Shown: piece after piece, positions 20,727-31,319 of the stretch
How the letters are laid out: each line of letters opens with the position of its first letter
Numbering within the stretch: the stretch's first letter is position 1
Assembly (NCBI GenBank): GCA_014058105.1
Contig: JACGCM010000669.1
Location: forward strand, 4,154,001 to 4,218,000
Reading direction: 5' to 3'
DNA: 64,000 bases
DNA from: Kingdonia uniflora
Lineage: Eukaryota; Streptophyta; Magnoliopsida; Ranunculales; Circaeasteraceae
Program-made: the position numbers and the translations under genes
Notes under the pieces: model-generated
The model's database searches: none
What the model was told of the DNA's origin: nothing
Seen by the model: only the letters and a program-made list of their open reading frames with translations

Positions 20727-20954
20727 TCATTCTACCAAATCACTCACGAATACGAAAAAGAATACTTCATGAAAATAACGAGCATACTCAAGTTCTCTAC
20801 TTCTTATATCTAATCCTTCGAGCTGGCATTCCCTCACTGGTAACCCAACATCGTAGCTAAGCGAACCGAAGATCCTCTCCCGCACTTCAGCAGTTTTTAT
20901 AGGCAATCATCCTTCTGCGGCATGACAAATTCTATGAAATTGAGTCCGTATCAT
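20727..20954 (-). pseudogene. Element D antisense gene II
   Basis: ATG at 20954 (minus) opens MIRTQFHRICHAAEG, followed by one stop. Then come VRERIFGSLSYDVGLPVREC, QLEGLDIRSRELEYARYFHE and a TGA at 20727-20729, about 76 codons. It is homologous to E gene II (25106-25489) and to the F remnant (4812-5108). The IFGxLxxDxxLP pattern also recalls gene I (YFGDRSLEMAIP), suggesting genes I and II are related. Function unknown. Confidence 0.6.
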
Positions 20955-21827
20955 CCTAACCTTCCCACATATTTTCTTTTTTTTACAAGTCGCATAATAG
21001 TTCGACTTGCCAAAATCTTGGAAATTGTTTCAACTTCTTTCCTCAACCAAACCTACACTATTTACCATTACGACCTCATGCGGCGAAGAGTTGTTCCTCT
21101 ATCAACCTATAATAGTTCAAATTTACAATTCCGTATTTCCTATAATTTATATCCCTCACCTGTTGAACATAAATCAATTATATCAATACGACATTGACAA
21201 CACATATTCATCTCAGTTCGAAGAACATTGCAACATTATTTCATCCCGTATCAAAATTTATTCAACTAGCACCCAACACAATTCAGCTTGATTCAAGGCA
21301 TTTTTCTGTATACAGTTTAGTAAATATCAACTTTTATTCATATTGAAAACATAGTACATACGATTTACAGATAATAAGTTTTAACACAAAAATACAACAT
21401 AATGTTATCCGTCCAGCATCGAACTTCAGGCACTTTATAGGTAACATCTTTTCCCTATTTTTTTAAAGCTACAGGTCATTCCGGCACGGTAAGGTATCAT
21501 GTTGCCCAGTTCTTCTTACTTCAGTGATTTTTCACCCTGATGCAAAGAAGACAGTGGAACCAACAATTTGTTTTTCCTCACATGGCTTAGTTGAAACCCA
21601 GTCGAACTCCAAGTGATAACTAAGTAAATAGTAGACTCAGTATTGGCACCCACAAAACGAGGCAGAAGATCTTCTGAGCACAAAACCACGATGGAAATGC
21701 GTTAGCAGGACCTCCCTTCCCATCTACCTCCTCCAATACCATTACCGCCTCTTTTATAACCACTACCACCGCAGAGTTCGTAGAGAAGAAGAGGGTCCAA
21801 ACTTAGAATCCCTGGAAACACAAAAAA
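20955..21827. other. Spacer between antisense genes I and II of element D
   Basis: Mostly A+T-rich with no clear gene. On the minus strand near 21680-21790 a short Gly/Arg-rich stretch (GSGYKRGGNGIGGGRWEGRS) may be the diverged C-terminal end of gene I. The sequence ACTTTATAGGTAACATCTTT near 21430 matches the place in E where element B inserted. Confidence 0.4.
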
Positions 21828-22124
21828 TCAACATATCTGCCTCGCAGATACACCTTTCCCTGCATATGAATCCCTAGTCCTGTCTTTCGCAAGGATGCGA
21901 AGACAGACCCAACATTCCTCGCCTGTCAAGACGAAGACATGAAATCTCCAATTATAGTAGAAATATTCCTCAGCTTCAACCGCTTCCTCTCCCGCCAAGC
22001 CCTTGTACGTCGGAGGAACAGGGGCTGGGATTGCCATTTCCAAGGAACGATCACCAAAGTACTTCAACCTCAGCGTTTCAGACGCAATCCTCTCTTCAAG
22101 AACCATACTTTGAGTTTTTACCAT
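21828..22124 (-). pseudogene. Element D antisense gene I
   Basis: The longest frame starts at 22220, but a TATA-like box (GTTATATAAAG, 22178-22188) lies inside it, so the likely start is the next in-frame ATG at 22124 (MVKTQSMVLEER), giving 99 codons. The conserved core is LRLKYFGDRSLEMAIPAPVP, equivalent to LKFFGD..LDWDIPDLVEVEP in B and to MKFFGQHVLN in C. A tyrosine-rich segment (EEYFYYNWRFHVFVL) follows. Function unknown; no known domain recognised. This copy has no internal stop, although the C-terminal half diverges from B and C and may be out of its original frame. Confidence 0.55.
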
Positions 22125-22406
22125 CTCAAAGAAAGTTATGTATACAAGAATTGCTCCATAGAATTGATCAAGGTACTCTTTATATAACCCTAACTTTATT
22201 GTACATGTACATTTTCCCAAGCATCATCATTTATTATGGACGTGACTATTCAAATGCAACCATCACATACATTCGCATCATCATTTAATACCATCACTTC
22301 CCAATATTACGTAACTTCCACCCAGTCAAACGCCATCATTGCTCCATTTCAAATTTATAACTTTTAACCTATTCTTTCCCAACCAAAGCCACTCGTGACT
22401 TCGATT

Positions 22407-22419
22407 GTGAGGGGGCGAT
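22407..22419 (+). other. Element D polypurine tract
   Basis: GTGAGGGGGCGAT directly precedes the 3' LTR. Element E has GCGAGGGGGCGAC at the same position (39023-39035). It would prime second-strand synthesis. Confidence 0.75.
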
Positions 22420-22997
22420 TGTAGGGACTTATCCCTCGACCTCACTCATAATCAAGCTCACAAAGTTCGATTTACATCCATCTCAGGCTCATGTAATTTT
22501 AACACTTAACACTCCAGTCAAACATTCCAACCACCCCCACGAACTACTCAAGAACGTGGGTTGAGCTAAACCCAAAAAACGTTATTTAGTTGAAGGCACC
22601 TATCTCCCACGAATTCCTCAGTTATCCTATCAACCACCATTAACCATATTATTCGGAAGACGTGCTCCAGTACGACGAAGAGCTATGGAGAAGCCTATAT
22701 AAAGGAAAAGTTCCTGAAGAGATAGAGACCAGAAAAATTACTCAAACCTCTTATTTACGATATCAAAAGCATTTATATATTCTAGAGATCACTTGTAATA
22801 AAGATATTCACTCCAAGCAATAAACATACTATTACAAAAATCCTCCATACGAGGTCGTGGTTTTTTACCTGTTTAGAGGTTTTCTACGCTAAAAATACTT
22901 GTCTTCAATTCTTACTTTATATTAGCATATTGTTACAGGATCATTGGTGTGATAGCTAATTCCTAATCGTATTGAGCTACGGAATTTGGCCATTACA
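22420..22997 (+). repeat. Element D 3' LTR
   Basis: About 578 bp, TGTAGGGACTT to GGCCATTACA, collinear with the 5' LTR at 8041-8616 with many point differences. It keeps the TATATAAAGG box that is mutated in the 5' copy. Confidence 0.93.
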
Positions 22998-24014
22998 CCA
23001 CCAATACTCGTCATCAGTCTCGTTTCTTGAGACTTTTGTACTTTCTCGGACACGCTATTAGTATATTAATATCTATTAATATCGAGGTCTTTCAGTACTA
23101 CCTCGAGCTTAGCCCCTTCTTGGGCAATAGTATCTAACAAAGACTTCTTCTTTACCTTCGACGAAGGACCTGTCAAGCAACAACACATTATCAATAACCG
23201 AACAGCATTAGATTTCAGCAGTTCAATATTATACGTTATTATACTTACTTTTCTTCACAATTCTATACAAAAATTCCATGGGTTCTTCATCGTCTCTCTG
23301 AAGGCAATCACCTTTCACCCAAATTACATTATCATTCCATATTCGACCTGTTAAATTTAGAGCGAAGAAAATAGGTCAAGACGAGCTTGCAAAGAAATAT
23401 GCCCCTCCACTTGCAGAATAATTCTTCACTCTATAAAACTGCAAATACATCTTCAGGAGATATTTTCCTCTCCACCTCATTCTCCTCCCACAATTTATTC
23501 AAACACTCACAGACATTTATTACTTCCTACATGTTCCCGTTCAGCTGGGAAGGACATGCCCTTATGATATTCATTATCCTTTGACAAAATTACTCAGGGG
23601 CAGACTCAACCCATACTCTAACAGAGACAGGTAATACATAAAACCCTCATCCAGGTCACCCTGGATACTCTCATTATAATACTCTAATAAGATCGACTCA
23701 TCTATTCCCCTGTCTAATTTCTCCTTCTCTAAATCTGCCGATTGAAAGAAATATTCCTCCCCAGATCCTACTATACATTTTTTAAACTACCTACCGGCAT
23801 GTTCTACAAAATTCAACCATCTTCCACCTATAAGAGCCTTGGATTTACAAAACTCTCTATACAAATCGGAGTTCGGAGGGTATGATATCAATTTTCCAGG
23901 GAAATTTGGAAATTAAAATACTCGTACTTTATTCTCCCTATCAGACTCTACAATTTCAGACTCAGCGGAACAACCTGAGGTCGAGGCCCCCATAACAAGT
24001 GATGAAGTCTCCAT
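22998..24014 (-). pseudogene. Element E antisense gene III, 5' part
   Basis: ATG at 24014 (minus) opens METSSLVMGASTSGCSAESE. Then come FPNFPGKLISYPPNSDLYRE, FFQSADLEKEKLDRGIDESI, LSLLEYGLSLPLSNFVKG and, after stops and frame changes, IWVKGDCLQRDDEPMEF-like sequence near 23290. It aligns segment by segment with D gene III (19740-18930). The gene continues on the far side of element D at 8040-7214. A TATA-like box (ACTATAAATAATG) on the minus strand at about 24422-24434 would serve this gene. Frameshifts near 23930 and 23580 inactivate it. Confidence 0.7.
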
Positions 24015-24560
24015 ATCAATTATGATACTGATGAGGTATGACTTTACACAAATAATCCTCATGCTTGACCTACATCAGGTTCAGGCATTCAATCATTATC
24101 TTATACGCATACATTATACATATATCATTCGAATTTATTTTACACATATATCAAGCAAATTTTTACAAATTACTATAAATAGTAATTTTTTTGAAATTTG
24201 AAAAACCACAAAATCTTTCAAAAGCACACATCAATGATATAACAAAAACATCTACTGACCTTCAGCGTTTAAAAACGAATCTGAAGCAGCAGTAAATCTT
24301 TTCTTCATAACACTGCTATACAACCACCTTTGTGACTTAGGCCCTCTGACCTTTTCTTTTTCATCTCTCTCTGTTCTTCAATTTTTTAGAAGTTGGATAA
24401 ACATTTTAATGAAAAGATGAAGCATTATTTATAGTCTTTCTCAATTTAACTGCCGGCAATTATTGGGCCACGCACGAGCCGCCCCCGATTTTAGAATTGA
24501 GGAGCCCCTTCCAAAATTAATATTATACATTTTGTACCTTTTCGGTGAAAATACCTTCCC

Positions 24561-24840
24561 ATCATTGCCCCATACCCTATATTTTTTTATATTCTCATCT
24601 CTATTACCCAAATCTTCCTTTGACCTCCCCATCATTGCCCCATGCCCTATATATTTTTATATTCTCATCTCTATTACCCAAATCTTCCTTTGACCTCCCC
24701 ATCATTGCCCCATTCCCTATATTTTTTTATATTCTCATCTCTATTACCCAAATCTTCCTTTGACCTCCCCATCCTTGCCCCATGCCCTATATTTTTTTAT
24801 ATTCTCATCTCTATTACCCAAATCTTCTTTTGACCTCCCC
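24561..24840. repeat. 70-bp tandem array, four copies, upstream of E gene III
   Basis: The landmark TGACCTCCCC recurs at 24621, 24691, 24761 and 24831, exactly 70 bp apart. Copies differ at only a few positions (for example ATCATTGCCCC versus ATCCTTGCCCC). D carries a single diverged version of this unit near 20300, so the expansion happened in E. ORFs across the array are just the repeat translated and are not genes. The array lies upstream of the probable gene III promoter. Confidence 0.92.
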
Positions 24841-25105
24841 ACACTCATGATGACTCAACATTTACGCGCAATCAAACTTTCCCTGTAATAACACAAAAGA
24901 TAAAAAATAAAGCTACCTGTTTTTCCTATTATGGCTTCTGCTATTTAAAGAAGTGCAGACGTCATTTCCAAAGCTCTAACATTTCAAAATTTAAATTCTT
25001 TATTCAAAATAGACACAACAACATTTGTAACAAAATGGGACTAATTCAAAATTCATTCTAATTATATTTCAGTGGCAGTTATTTGACCTCATACAATTTA
25101 CTTCA

Positions 25106-25489
25106 TCACATATAATTATACCTGAAACATCCCAGATGTCTTGGGGTGCCAAACCTGATAAGTTCGCCTCTAGTAATCTTTACATCTTCCAACTCAATCT
25201 CTTCTTCAACAATTAATCTCACAGCCTCTTTTCAAGCTAAAGGCTCCGTAATCACTTTTCAGAATAGCTTCTGGTAGAAGCGATGTCCTAACTCAAGTTC
25301 CCTACCCATCCAATCTAAACCTTCAAACTGATACTCAGACATTGGCAAGTCAGCATCAAAATCTAGCAAGCCAAATATCCGCTCCCGCACTTCAGCTATC
25401 TTAACTTCCAAACGTCCCTCAATGGCATAGCAAATTCTCTCAGATCGAGTCCACACCACCTTTTACGTCCTCCTCATATCTACACTCAT
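25106..25489 (-). pseudogene. Element E antisense gene II
   Basis: ATG at 25489 (minus) opens MSVDMRRT, followed by a stop at codon 9. The frame then continues VVWTRSERICYAIEGRLEVK, IAEVRERIFGLLDFDADLPM, SEYQFEGLDWMGRELELGHR. After further stops comes VEEEIELEDVKITRGELIRF, ending at 25106-25108. It is the most complete gene II copy and shows the acidic C-terminal EEIELEDV block also seen in F at about 5070. Function unknown. Confidence 0.65.
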
Positions 25490-25652
25490 TTTTTCCTATT
25501 CATGCAGCTTTTTATATTACTTAAAATCCCCCACAATTCGTATTTATATTCTATTTTTTGACGACAGCAAACCCATGAGTTCAATAAACATATTTTTTAT
25601 TTAGCACGAATATAAATTATAGGTACTTTAAAGATAACAAGTCTTTCAGGTA

Positions 25653-25657
25653 CTTTA
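25653..25657. repeat. Element B target-site duplication, left copy
   Basis: CTTTA before the left LTR, identical to CTTTA at 38960-38964 after the right LTR. Confidence 0.9.
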
Positions 25658-26393
25658 TGTAGGGGCCTAACCTCGTGCACAGGGGAAGTTGGCTCTTACA
25701 CCATGAGTTTATTGTCTATCAAAGGATTCAAGCATATAATCTATAGTATGAATAACCTATTGACAATATACTTACGTGGAGGCCTAGAACAGGTCTCTCC
25801 ACGGCCTCTGATGAGGATTTTAAGAGGTTATATATTACTGTAGAGTACTCAAAGGTTCGAGTTTTGTGCGTTTTACAGGTAGGTCAAAGGTAAACTGCAA
25901 GGGTTCAAGGGAGAGATTTTGTAGCCCTTCCTTGATTCCCCTTCCCTCCTATTTATAGAACATAGGAAGAGCTGAGTCATCAAGGTAGGTCACATTACAA
26001 GTATACCCTCCGGGTATCGGTCGGGTATCCCAGAGTTGGTGTTGACATCAGAAATCTTGGTTCCGGAACTGTGTTCTGACACTGTAGCTATTGTTCATTC
26101 TGTTTTTGTAGTTGCAAGGACCAACAACAGCGCCATTCTTGTCTGGTGCGCTGACCATCTGACATGTCTGCAAAGTGTTTCTGATGCTGATGTGGAGTCG
26201 AGGCTTCATCTTCGAAGCCTTTGATGCTGATGTGGAGTTTGTTCAGAATTGAGGCTTCGTCTACAAAGCATCGTCTTCGTGTATTCTTGGAAAGCTCGTT
26301 TATGAATTAAATGGGTTTTGAGGTTTGTGTGTAGGCCTTGATGTAGCCTTCAAGTATTTGACTGGGGTAGAAGGCTGTGAGTAGGCTACTGCA
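25658..26393 (-). repeat. Element B 3' LTR
   Basis: 736 bp, TGTAGGGGCCTAACC to GTAGGCTACTGCA on the plus strand; the partner is 38229-38959. On the element strand a TGACTCA motif precedes a CTATAAATAGG TATA box (about 25953-25978). Confidence 0.94.
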
Positions 26394-26405
26394 TTCACCC
26401 CCTCT
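26394..26405 (-). other. Element B polypurine tract
   Basis: AGAGGGGGTGAA on the minus strand abuts the 3' LTR; element C has the same sequence at 47270-47281. Confidence 0.75.
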
Positions 26406-26570
26406 AAGCAGGGGCCTCAAAAATAGGTGTAGAGGCATTTGTTGAGATAGACTATTGGTTATTAGAAGTTGGAAGGTTGACTGTGACTTATTAGAATTCC
26501 GAGGAAGGTAATAAAGGAAGGTAGTTAAGAAGTCGTGGCGATTTTGGAGTAATAAAGGAGGTTAATCCGG

Positions 26571-26580
26571 GTATAAATAT
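26571..26580 (+). promoter_or_regulatory. TATA-like box of B antisense gene I
   Basis: GTATAAATAT lies 71 bp upstream of the gene I ATG (26651), a normal plant TATA-to-ATG distance. C has CTATAAGTA at 47435-47443 in the same position. Confidence 0.6.
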
Positions 26581-26650
26581 GGGTTAAGAGGGGGTAAACA
26601 CTATACACTCTTTATCTTCATTCTCTTCTTCTATTTTCTTTGAAAAGTCT

Positions 26651-26998
26651 ATGGATACTACTCCGAATACTCGTTATCAGAAAAGAATGGGGATTGCTAG
26701 GGATCGTCGTATAGGGCAAAAACTATTGAGTTGAAGTTGAAGTTCTTCGGTGACAAAGAATTGGACTGGGATATACCGGACCTGGTGGAGGTAGAACCTG
26801 GGGAGCCAATCTATGGGCACTCCTATGCGTACCTGTAGGGAATGTTGTAAGGGATTTTTTTTGCACCGGAGGAGCTTTATCTCTTCTTGCCAGGTTTGGC
26901 CAAGCGTCTCGTGCAGGCGAAGATCGTCTGGTGATGGAGCAGGGTTTTGCAGGAGGATCTGACCCGTCTGAAAATAGGGCGGGTTCTTCTTAAAGTGG
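26651..26998 (+). pseudogene. Element B antisense gene I
   Basis: ATG at 26651 opens MDTTPNTRYQKRMGIARDRR, nearly the same as C gene I (MDTTPNMHYQKRMGFARDRR). After a one-base frameshift near 26715 the core follows: LKLKFFGDKELDWDIPDLVE and VEPGEPIYGHSYAYL, then a stop and FFAPEELYLFLPGLAKRLVQ. Gene II of the same element repeats the same core (RFFGDRGLDREMP, VEPGEPISGMPYAYW), so I and II are tandem paralogues. No known domain recognised. The N-terminus is basic, the middle acidic, and the C-terminal third has a short amphipathic helix. Confidence 0.65.
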
Positions 26999-27565
26999 TG
27001 GCGAGGTGGTGGTGATGGTTTTTTTTGTAGGACTGTATTTGAAGGTTTCTGGTGCTTTGTTGTTTTAATGTATGTCTGCAGATTTTTGCATGACTAGACT
27101 CTTGTTGTAATCTGTGAAATGGAATGAGAATAGCACTTTACTGCAATTATGTGTTTTTGTATCTGGTAGACATGGTAGGCGAATTGATTTGTAGGCGTGG
27201 TATCGAATATATCTCTTCGAATGTTAACATGCATAAACGGTTACCTTCGGGGGAAAATTAACTTCGAAGTATAATAAGATGGTCGAAGGCGTTGGTCAAT
27301 ATTTGGCCTTAACGGAATAATTGAATATGTATTGTCGAAATTCAATGCAAAAGGTGTGAGACGATGTATAAATGGGGCCGATGGCTCGAGGCTGGGGATG
27401 TGTTGACTGTAAAATCTTAAAAATAGGTATTGGGTGCGTATGCTGATGAAACGGTTGACTCTAGGAATTTGGAAAGGTTTGACTGTTGAGTTTTTGAGGA
27501 AAACATTGGAAGACTGTTATTAATGCGGTTCTGATTAAGGAGGGGTTTAATGTACCTGTTTTCCA

Positions 27566-27575
27566 GTATATAGAG
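27566..27575 (+). promoter_or_regulatory. TATA-like box of B antisense gene II
   Basis: GTATATAGAG, 65 bp before the gene II ATG at 27631. C has GTATAAAAGG at 48359-48368, 77 bp before its gene II ATG. Confidence 0.55.
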
Positions 27576-27630
27576 GGTGTTTTTGGGAGAACTTCACACA
27601 TCTTTTCCTTCTTCTCTAAGCACAGCGTCT

Positions 27631-27830
27631 ATGTCTTTATCCCAAAGCAACGAAAACACTCCTAATACCAAGAACCAGAACCGGGTGGTGACAAGGGTCC
27701 ATCGTATGTGGGTGAAGACCCTGGAGTTGATATAAAGGTTTTTTGGTGATCGAGGCCTGGATAGGGAAATGCCATAATTGTTTGAAGTGGAGCCAGGGGA
27801 ACCCATTAGTGGGATGCCCTATGCATACTG

Positions 27831-27861
<31 letters not shown>

Positions 27862-28026
27862 GTGCTACAAATGATAGGCCCCATCCCCCAGCGACCGGTT
27901 AGCTCTCTTGGAAGATTTGGCCGAGGAGGTGGTAGACAGGGAGGGAAGATGCTGAGGCTGGGGGCAAGAAAAAGTGTCCTGTCAATAAATAGGGACTTCT
28001 TTAACGTGGTAAAAGTATTTGTATAG
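27631..28026 (+). pseudogene. Element B antisense gene II, with expanded GT/G run
   Basis: ATG at 27631 opens MSLSQSNENTPNTKNQNRVV, followed by TRVHRMWVKTLELI, a stop, RFFGDRGLDREMP, a second stop, and LFEVEPGEPISGMPYAYW. At 27831-27863 a GT repeat running into about 19 consecutive Gs interrupts the frame where C reads WWGIV. Downstream sequence (MIGPIPQRPVSSLGRFGRGG) aligns with MMGPFLGHRLSFLKGFIEDI in C. The gene is a paralogue of gene I. Function unknown. Confidence 0.62.
27831..27863. repeat. (GT)n followed by poly-G run
   Basis: Seven GT units followed by a run of about 19 G, inside B's gene II. Its exact length is the kind of sequence prone to slippage or base-calling error. Confidence 0.9.
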
Positions 28027-29130
28027 GATTGTATGTAAGTGTGTTTGTATTTTTCTGTTGATCTTGACTATTTTGTTAAGTGTTTTGTGAAAAGGCGTCT
28101 GCCCGAATGTAATTGGAAGGTTGTAAGATATCTGTCGAAGTAAAATTCAAAACTTTTTATAAGTATGATAAATATAGTACTTAAAGGTAATTTAGGCGCA
28201 AAAAGCATCTTGCCAAATGTCGAAGATGAAAGCAATTGAATGATTGGCATATTTATAAATTGAATATCAGGTTGTTTTCGGAGGAGTGTTCGAGACACGA
28301 TATAAACGATTACTCGTGTACGAGAAGAAGAAATGTCGAAGGTCTGCTGGCTTTGGCTAGATGAATTGACAGCCAAATAGCTGGCCTGTCAGAATGGTAC
28401 TGTTCATGGGGCAGAGTGTCATGCAGGTCATCATGATGTTTCCTTAATTTATGGAAAATGGTTAATTTGATGTAAGGATCTGATTTGACAGCTTCGAGTA
28501 GGGATCAGAAGGTTCGACTTGGTTTTTAAATGTAATATTATGTAAATGTGAACGTGGGATACGCACGTGTGGTAAAAGGGGGTAAAATGGACAAAACACA
28601 TCTCAGCTAAAAAGCAGGGGAAGTGAGGCAGTGGTAATTATAGTAGTTAGGGGAATCGAGGCAGTTTTTTGCAATTTTGAGGCGGTATAAATAGGTATGA
28701 GCGCACAGTCACTATTCTCGGTAACCCATTTTCAAAAACCAAAGAGTTAGAAGAGGAGAACGTACACCATTATTTTGTGAAGTTACCAGGTTGCTGCTGA
28801 GGGACCGGCTGACTTGCTGTTTCAAGAGTACTTTCGTTCACTTAGATATGTCGATTGAATTTTGCCTATTTTTGTTTGGCTTTGTCTTCTGTATCTGTAT
28901 GTAGTATCTTCTAGGTTTGTAGTTGCGGTGATATGATCAAGGACAGGGGGAAACCATGTGTCTGGGGTCTAGCCCATTTGGGATTCTGAGGGTATTGATG
29001 GTGGGACTGGGATTGGGGTCGAGCTTTCGGCTGTGTTTATATCAGTTGGAAAGGGTAGATGAAAATGAGTTATTGACATGTAATAGTCGAATGTATCGAT
29101 CTAATTACATGCCTCTTCTTCTGTAGGATA
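28027..29130 (+). promoter_or_regulatory. Upstream region and leader of B antisense gene III
   Basis: No gene seen. A TATA-like GTATAAATAG at 28685-28694 is followed by a probable untranslated leader and an intron whose acceptor (TTCTTCTGTAG) ends at about 29125, just before the gene III ATG. C has the same layout: GATATATAAG at 49625-49634, donor CAG/GTGAGC near 49730 and acceptor CATCTTTAG at 49997. Confidence 0.5.
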
Positions 29131-31319
29131 AGATGCGTACCCGTTAACCTTCGAGAATGAGGCTGATAGGTGAAGAGATCGAAGAGGATGAGGTGAGTAT
29201 GTCTGTTCATACTCCTATGGGTGAGGGCAGCGACGTAGAGGTGTTAGATGTTGCAATCGATGCCCCTTTAGTTATGGTAGTGCCAGCAGGTGGGGCTTCA
29301 AGTAGCAGACGTCGTAAAATGGTAGTGACCGAGGAGAGTAATGAGGAAGAAATAGAGGGAGGAGAGAGAAAAAGAGGCGAAGGTAGTATCGAGCTTTTGG
29401 GTGATGGAAGGGAAGAAGGGGATTAGAGTGATAATAGTGAGGAGTCGACTTAGTTGGAAGAGGTTGCAGGTTCTATCTCGGCTAGCGAGAAGCTGAGACT
29501 AGATCAATTTGCTGCAAAATTGGGTGTATTAAAGGTAGGAGTGGTGTTAAATGCAATAGGATCAGGGTTTACCTTCTAGTGGAAACCTCGAGAAGGTATT
29601 ATGGCATAGAGTGGCCAAAACTGGCTAGGGATGCAACTACCTCTCCAAGGCTAGTGAAGGAGGTGCTAAACTTTTAGGAATTTACCCCTGTTTAGATGAA
29701 TGGGAACTTTTACGAAATGATAAAGGTAATCGAGGGCATGAATGTAAAATTGGGGAGTGAGGCAAGGAGTTTAATCGAATGGTATGATGTTGTATCATTC
29801 TACTCGAGGAAGGCAAACAAGAAATTGGGCACCTACCACATCCAGTGTCATACAGATAAGCCCTGGCTGTTTGATCTGTGCTCGACGAGTCGAGGGTGGA
29901 GTAAAGACTTAGTTGTAGTACAGGGTAGTTATGAGAATGACGAAAGGGAGGACCCTTATAGGTTACAACATAAAGTCTGTAATCCAAGTAAGTTGTCTGT
30001 CAAAGATTTCTTTTGATGTACTGATCGAATAAGCTGGTAAACGCGTCTCTGCTGGTCTTACAGGTCCTACCGTCCGAACTTGGGCAAATCTGAGGGATTA
30101 TATTGATGCCTTAATCGACTCGGATGAGGAGTGGGTAAAATTTATGTTCAAGAAGCTTGGTATCAAGAGGAATAGGCAGAAAAGGACTGATTCCCTGCTT
30201 CAAAACGTACCCGTTACGCTGAAGCCATCAAAGAAGAAGAAGAAGGGAGGCGAAGGTGCTTCGAAAGTGGTCGAAGGCATGGAGAAAGAGAGATTGACAA
30301 GGAAGGTAAGTATGTTCCGAAGGGGCAACAGGCGCCAAAGCCAGCAGCCACAGTACCTGAAGTAGCTTGTGATACTTTAAGACAGAGGCCAAAACAGGCA
30401 TCAGCACAGGCTAAGAAAGGGAAGGGCAAGGTCTTTCCCGAGTTACTGAGGGCATAGCAACCGAAGGTAACCCACCGCAAAAGGAGCAGGGCAATGGGGG
30501 AAGATGATAAGGAGGATATGGACGAAGAAATGACCACGTCCAAATGGGAGGAGCAGGCTCGAGCTAAGGCTGCTTCGATGGCGGAACATTGTGGTACTGA
30601 TCCGGATGAGGCTTTGAGGTGGATGAAGAAGTGTATGTATCAGGTAGCTGTTAATATTTTTTGTGAAATTCTGAAATTTTCTTAAGTGCGCCATACTTTT
30701 AGAGATACTGATGGCTCAATTATTCTAGCAGATAGATTCTTGGGCACATGCTTTTAACAAGGCGTAAATGGTGGCAATAAGGAAGTTAAAAGAGGTTGTT
30801 GACAATCTGGATCTTGCTCGAGGTTCCGAAGCATTGCTGGTTTTAGAAATTGGCATTTTGAGGCAAGATTTAGAGACTATCAAGGATGATTGTGATAGGA
30901 GACTTGAAGCTCGGCGTTACAATCATAGGTGGGTGTTGGAGGTGAAAGTGACTGAGAAGGATAGGGTTATTGTGGAATATAAGAAAATCTTCCAAGGGCA
31001 GTATGATGATTTATGTGCTGATAATGTCAGGCTGATGGAGTTCATAGAGGATTTGGGGTATGATCCTAAAACTTTGTAACGTTTCCCCACTATCCAAGAT
31101 CCTATTGCTGATGATGTTGCCCAGGCCGATGGGGTAGAAGGAGATGTTGCTACTACGGGTTTGAGAGGTGTCTTGGAGACTCTAGCGATTGAAGAAACTG
31201 ATGCTGGGAATGCGGCGGATGTGGTCGTGGATGATGTTGGGTCGAATCCTTCGGCTGGGGGTTCTGGACGTGTTGGCGAGGAGCCTGTGGGTGGAGATTG
31301 TATAGCCACTCCGATATGA
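29131..31319 (+). pseudogene. Element B antisense gene III: PF04195-like region, basic stretch, coiled coil
   Basis: ATG at 29131; the fifth codon is TAA where C has CAA. Order: acidic N-terminus (MRLIGEEIEEDEVSMSVHTP, GEGSDVEVLDVA); the PF04195-like region (VQMNGNFYEMIKVIEGMNVK, LGTYHIQCHTDKPWLFDLCS, SRGWSKDLVVVQGSYEND) at 29690-29990; an intron ending TCTTACAG at about 30064; exon WANLRDYIDALIDSD; a basic stretch (KKLGIKRNRQKR, KPSKKKKKGGE) that could act as a nuclear-localisation signal; an exon ending KKCMYQ/GTAGCT; and a coiled coil (MVAIRKLKEVVDNLDLARGS) at 30768-31079. The stop at 31077-31079 (TAA; C has CAA) cuts off an acidic tail ending GGDCIATPI near 31319. Role unknown; nuclear location is inferred. 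Confidence 0.72.

Larger units (their letters stand above)
8041..22997 (+). mobile_element. Element D: complete-length Tat-type retrotransposon nested in element E
   Basis: About 15 kb including a 1.1-kb hAT-like insertion. Order: 5' LTR (8041-8616), primer-binding site, gag, protease, reverse transcriptase/RNase H, second RNase H, integrase (to about 15290), ~160-bp tandem array (15300-16140), antisense genes (16152-22124, minus), polypurine tract (22407-22419), 3' LTR (22420-22997). The LTRs differ at roughly one base in ten by eye, so it is an old insertion. All genes carry stops or frameshifts. It interrupts gene III of element E. Confidence 0.92.
22998..25657 (+). mobile_element. Element E, second segment (between D and B)
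   Basis: Continues E's antisense gene III (to 24014), its upstream region with the 70-bp array (24561-24840) and gene II (25106-25489). The right edge is element B's insertion point. A 27-bp direct repeat (AGGTACTTTAAAGATAACAA...) begins at 25621; its second copy is split by B and resumes at 38960. Unlike D, E has no room for a gene I between gene II and its 3' LTR. Confidence 0.8.

Noticed and set aside
21939..22288. Plus-strand ORFs over antisense gene I of D
   Set aside because: Shadows; only the minus frame shares the FGDxxL core with B and C.
24463..24833. Three plus-strand ORFs with repeated hydrophobic peptides
   Set aside because: They are the 70-bp tandem array translated in its frames; the repeated peptide is a by-product.
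26651..31319. Antisense genes as a retroviral-type envelope
   Set aside because: They are on the opposite strand to gag-pol, lack a signal peptide and membrane anchor, and gene III has a basic cluster and coiled coil.
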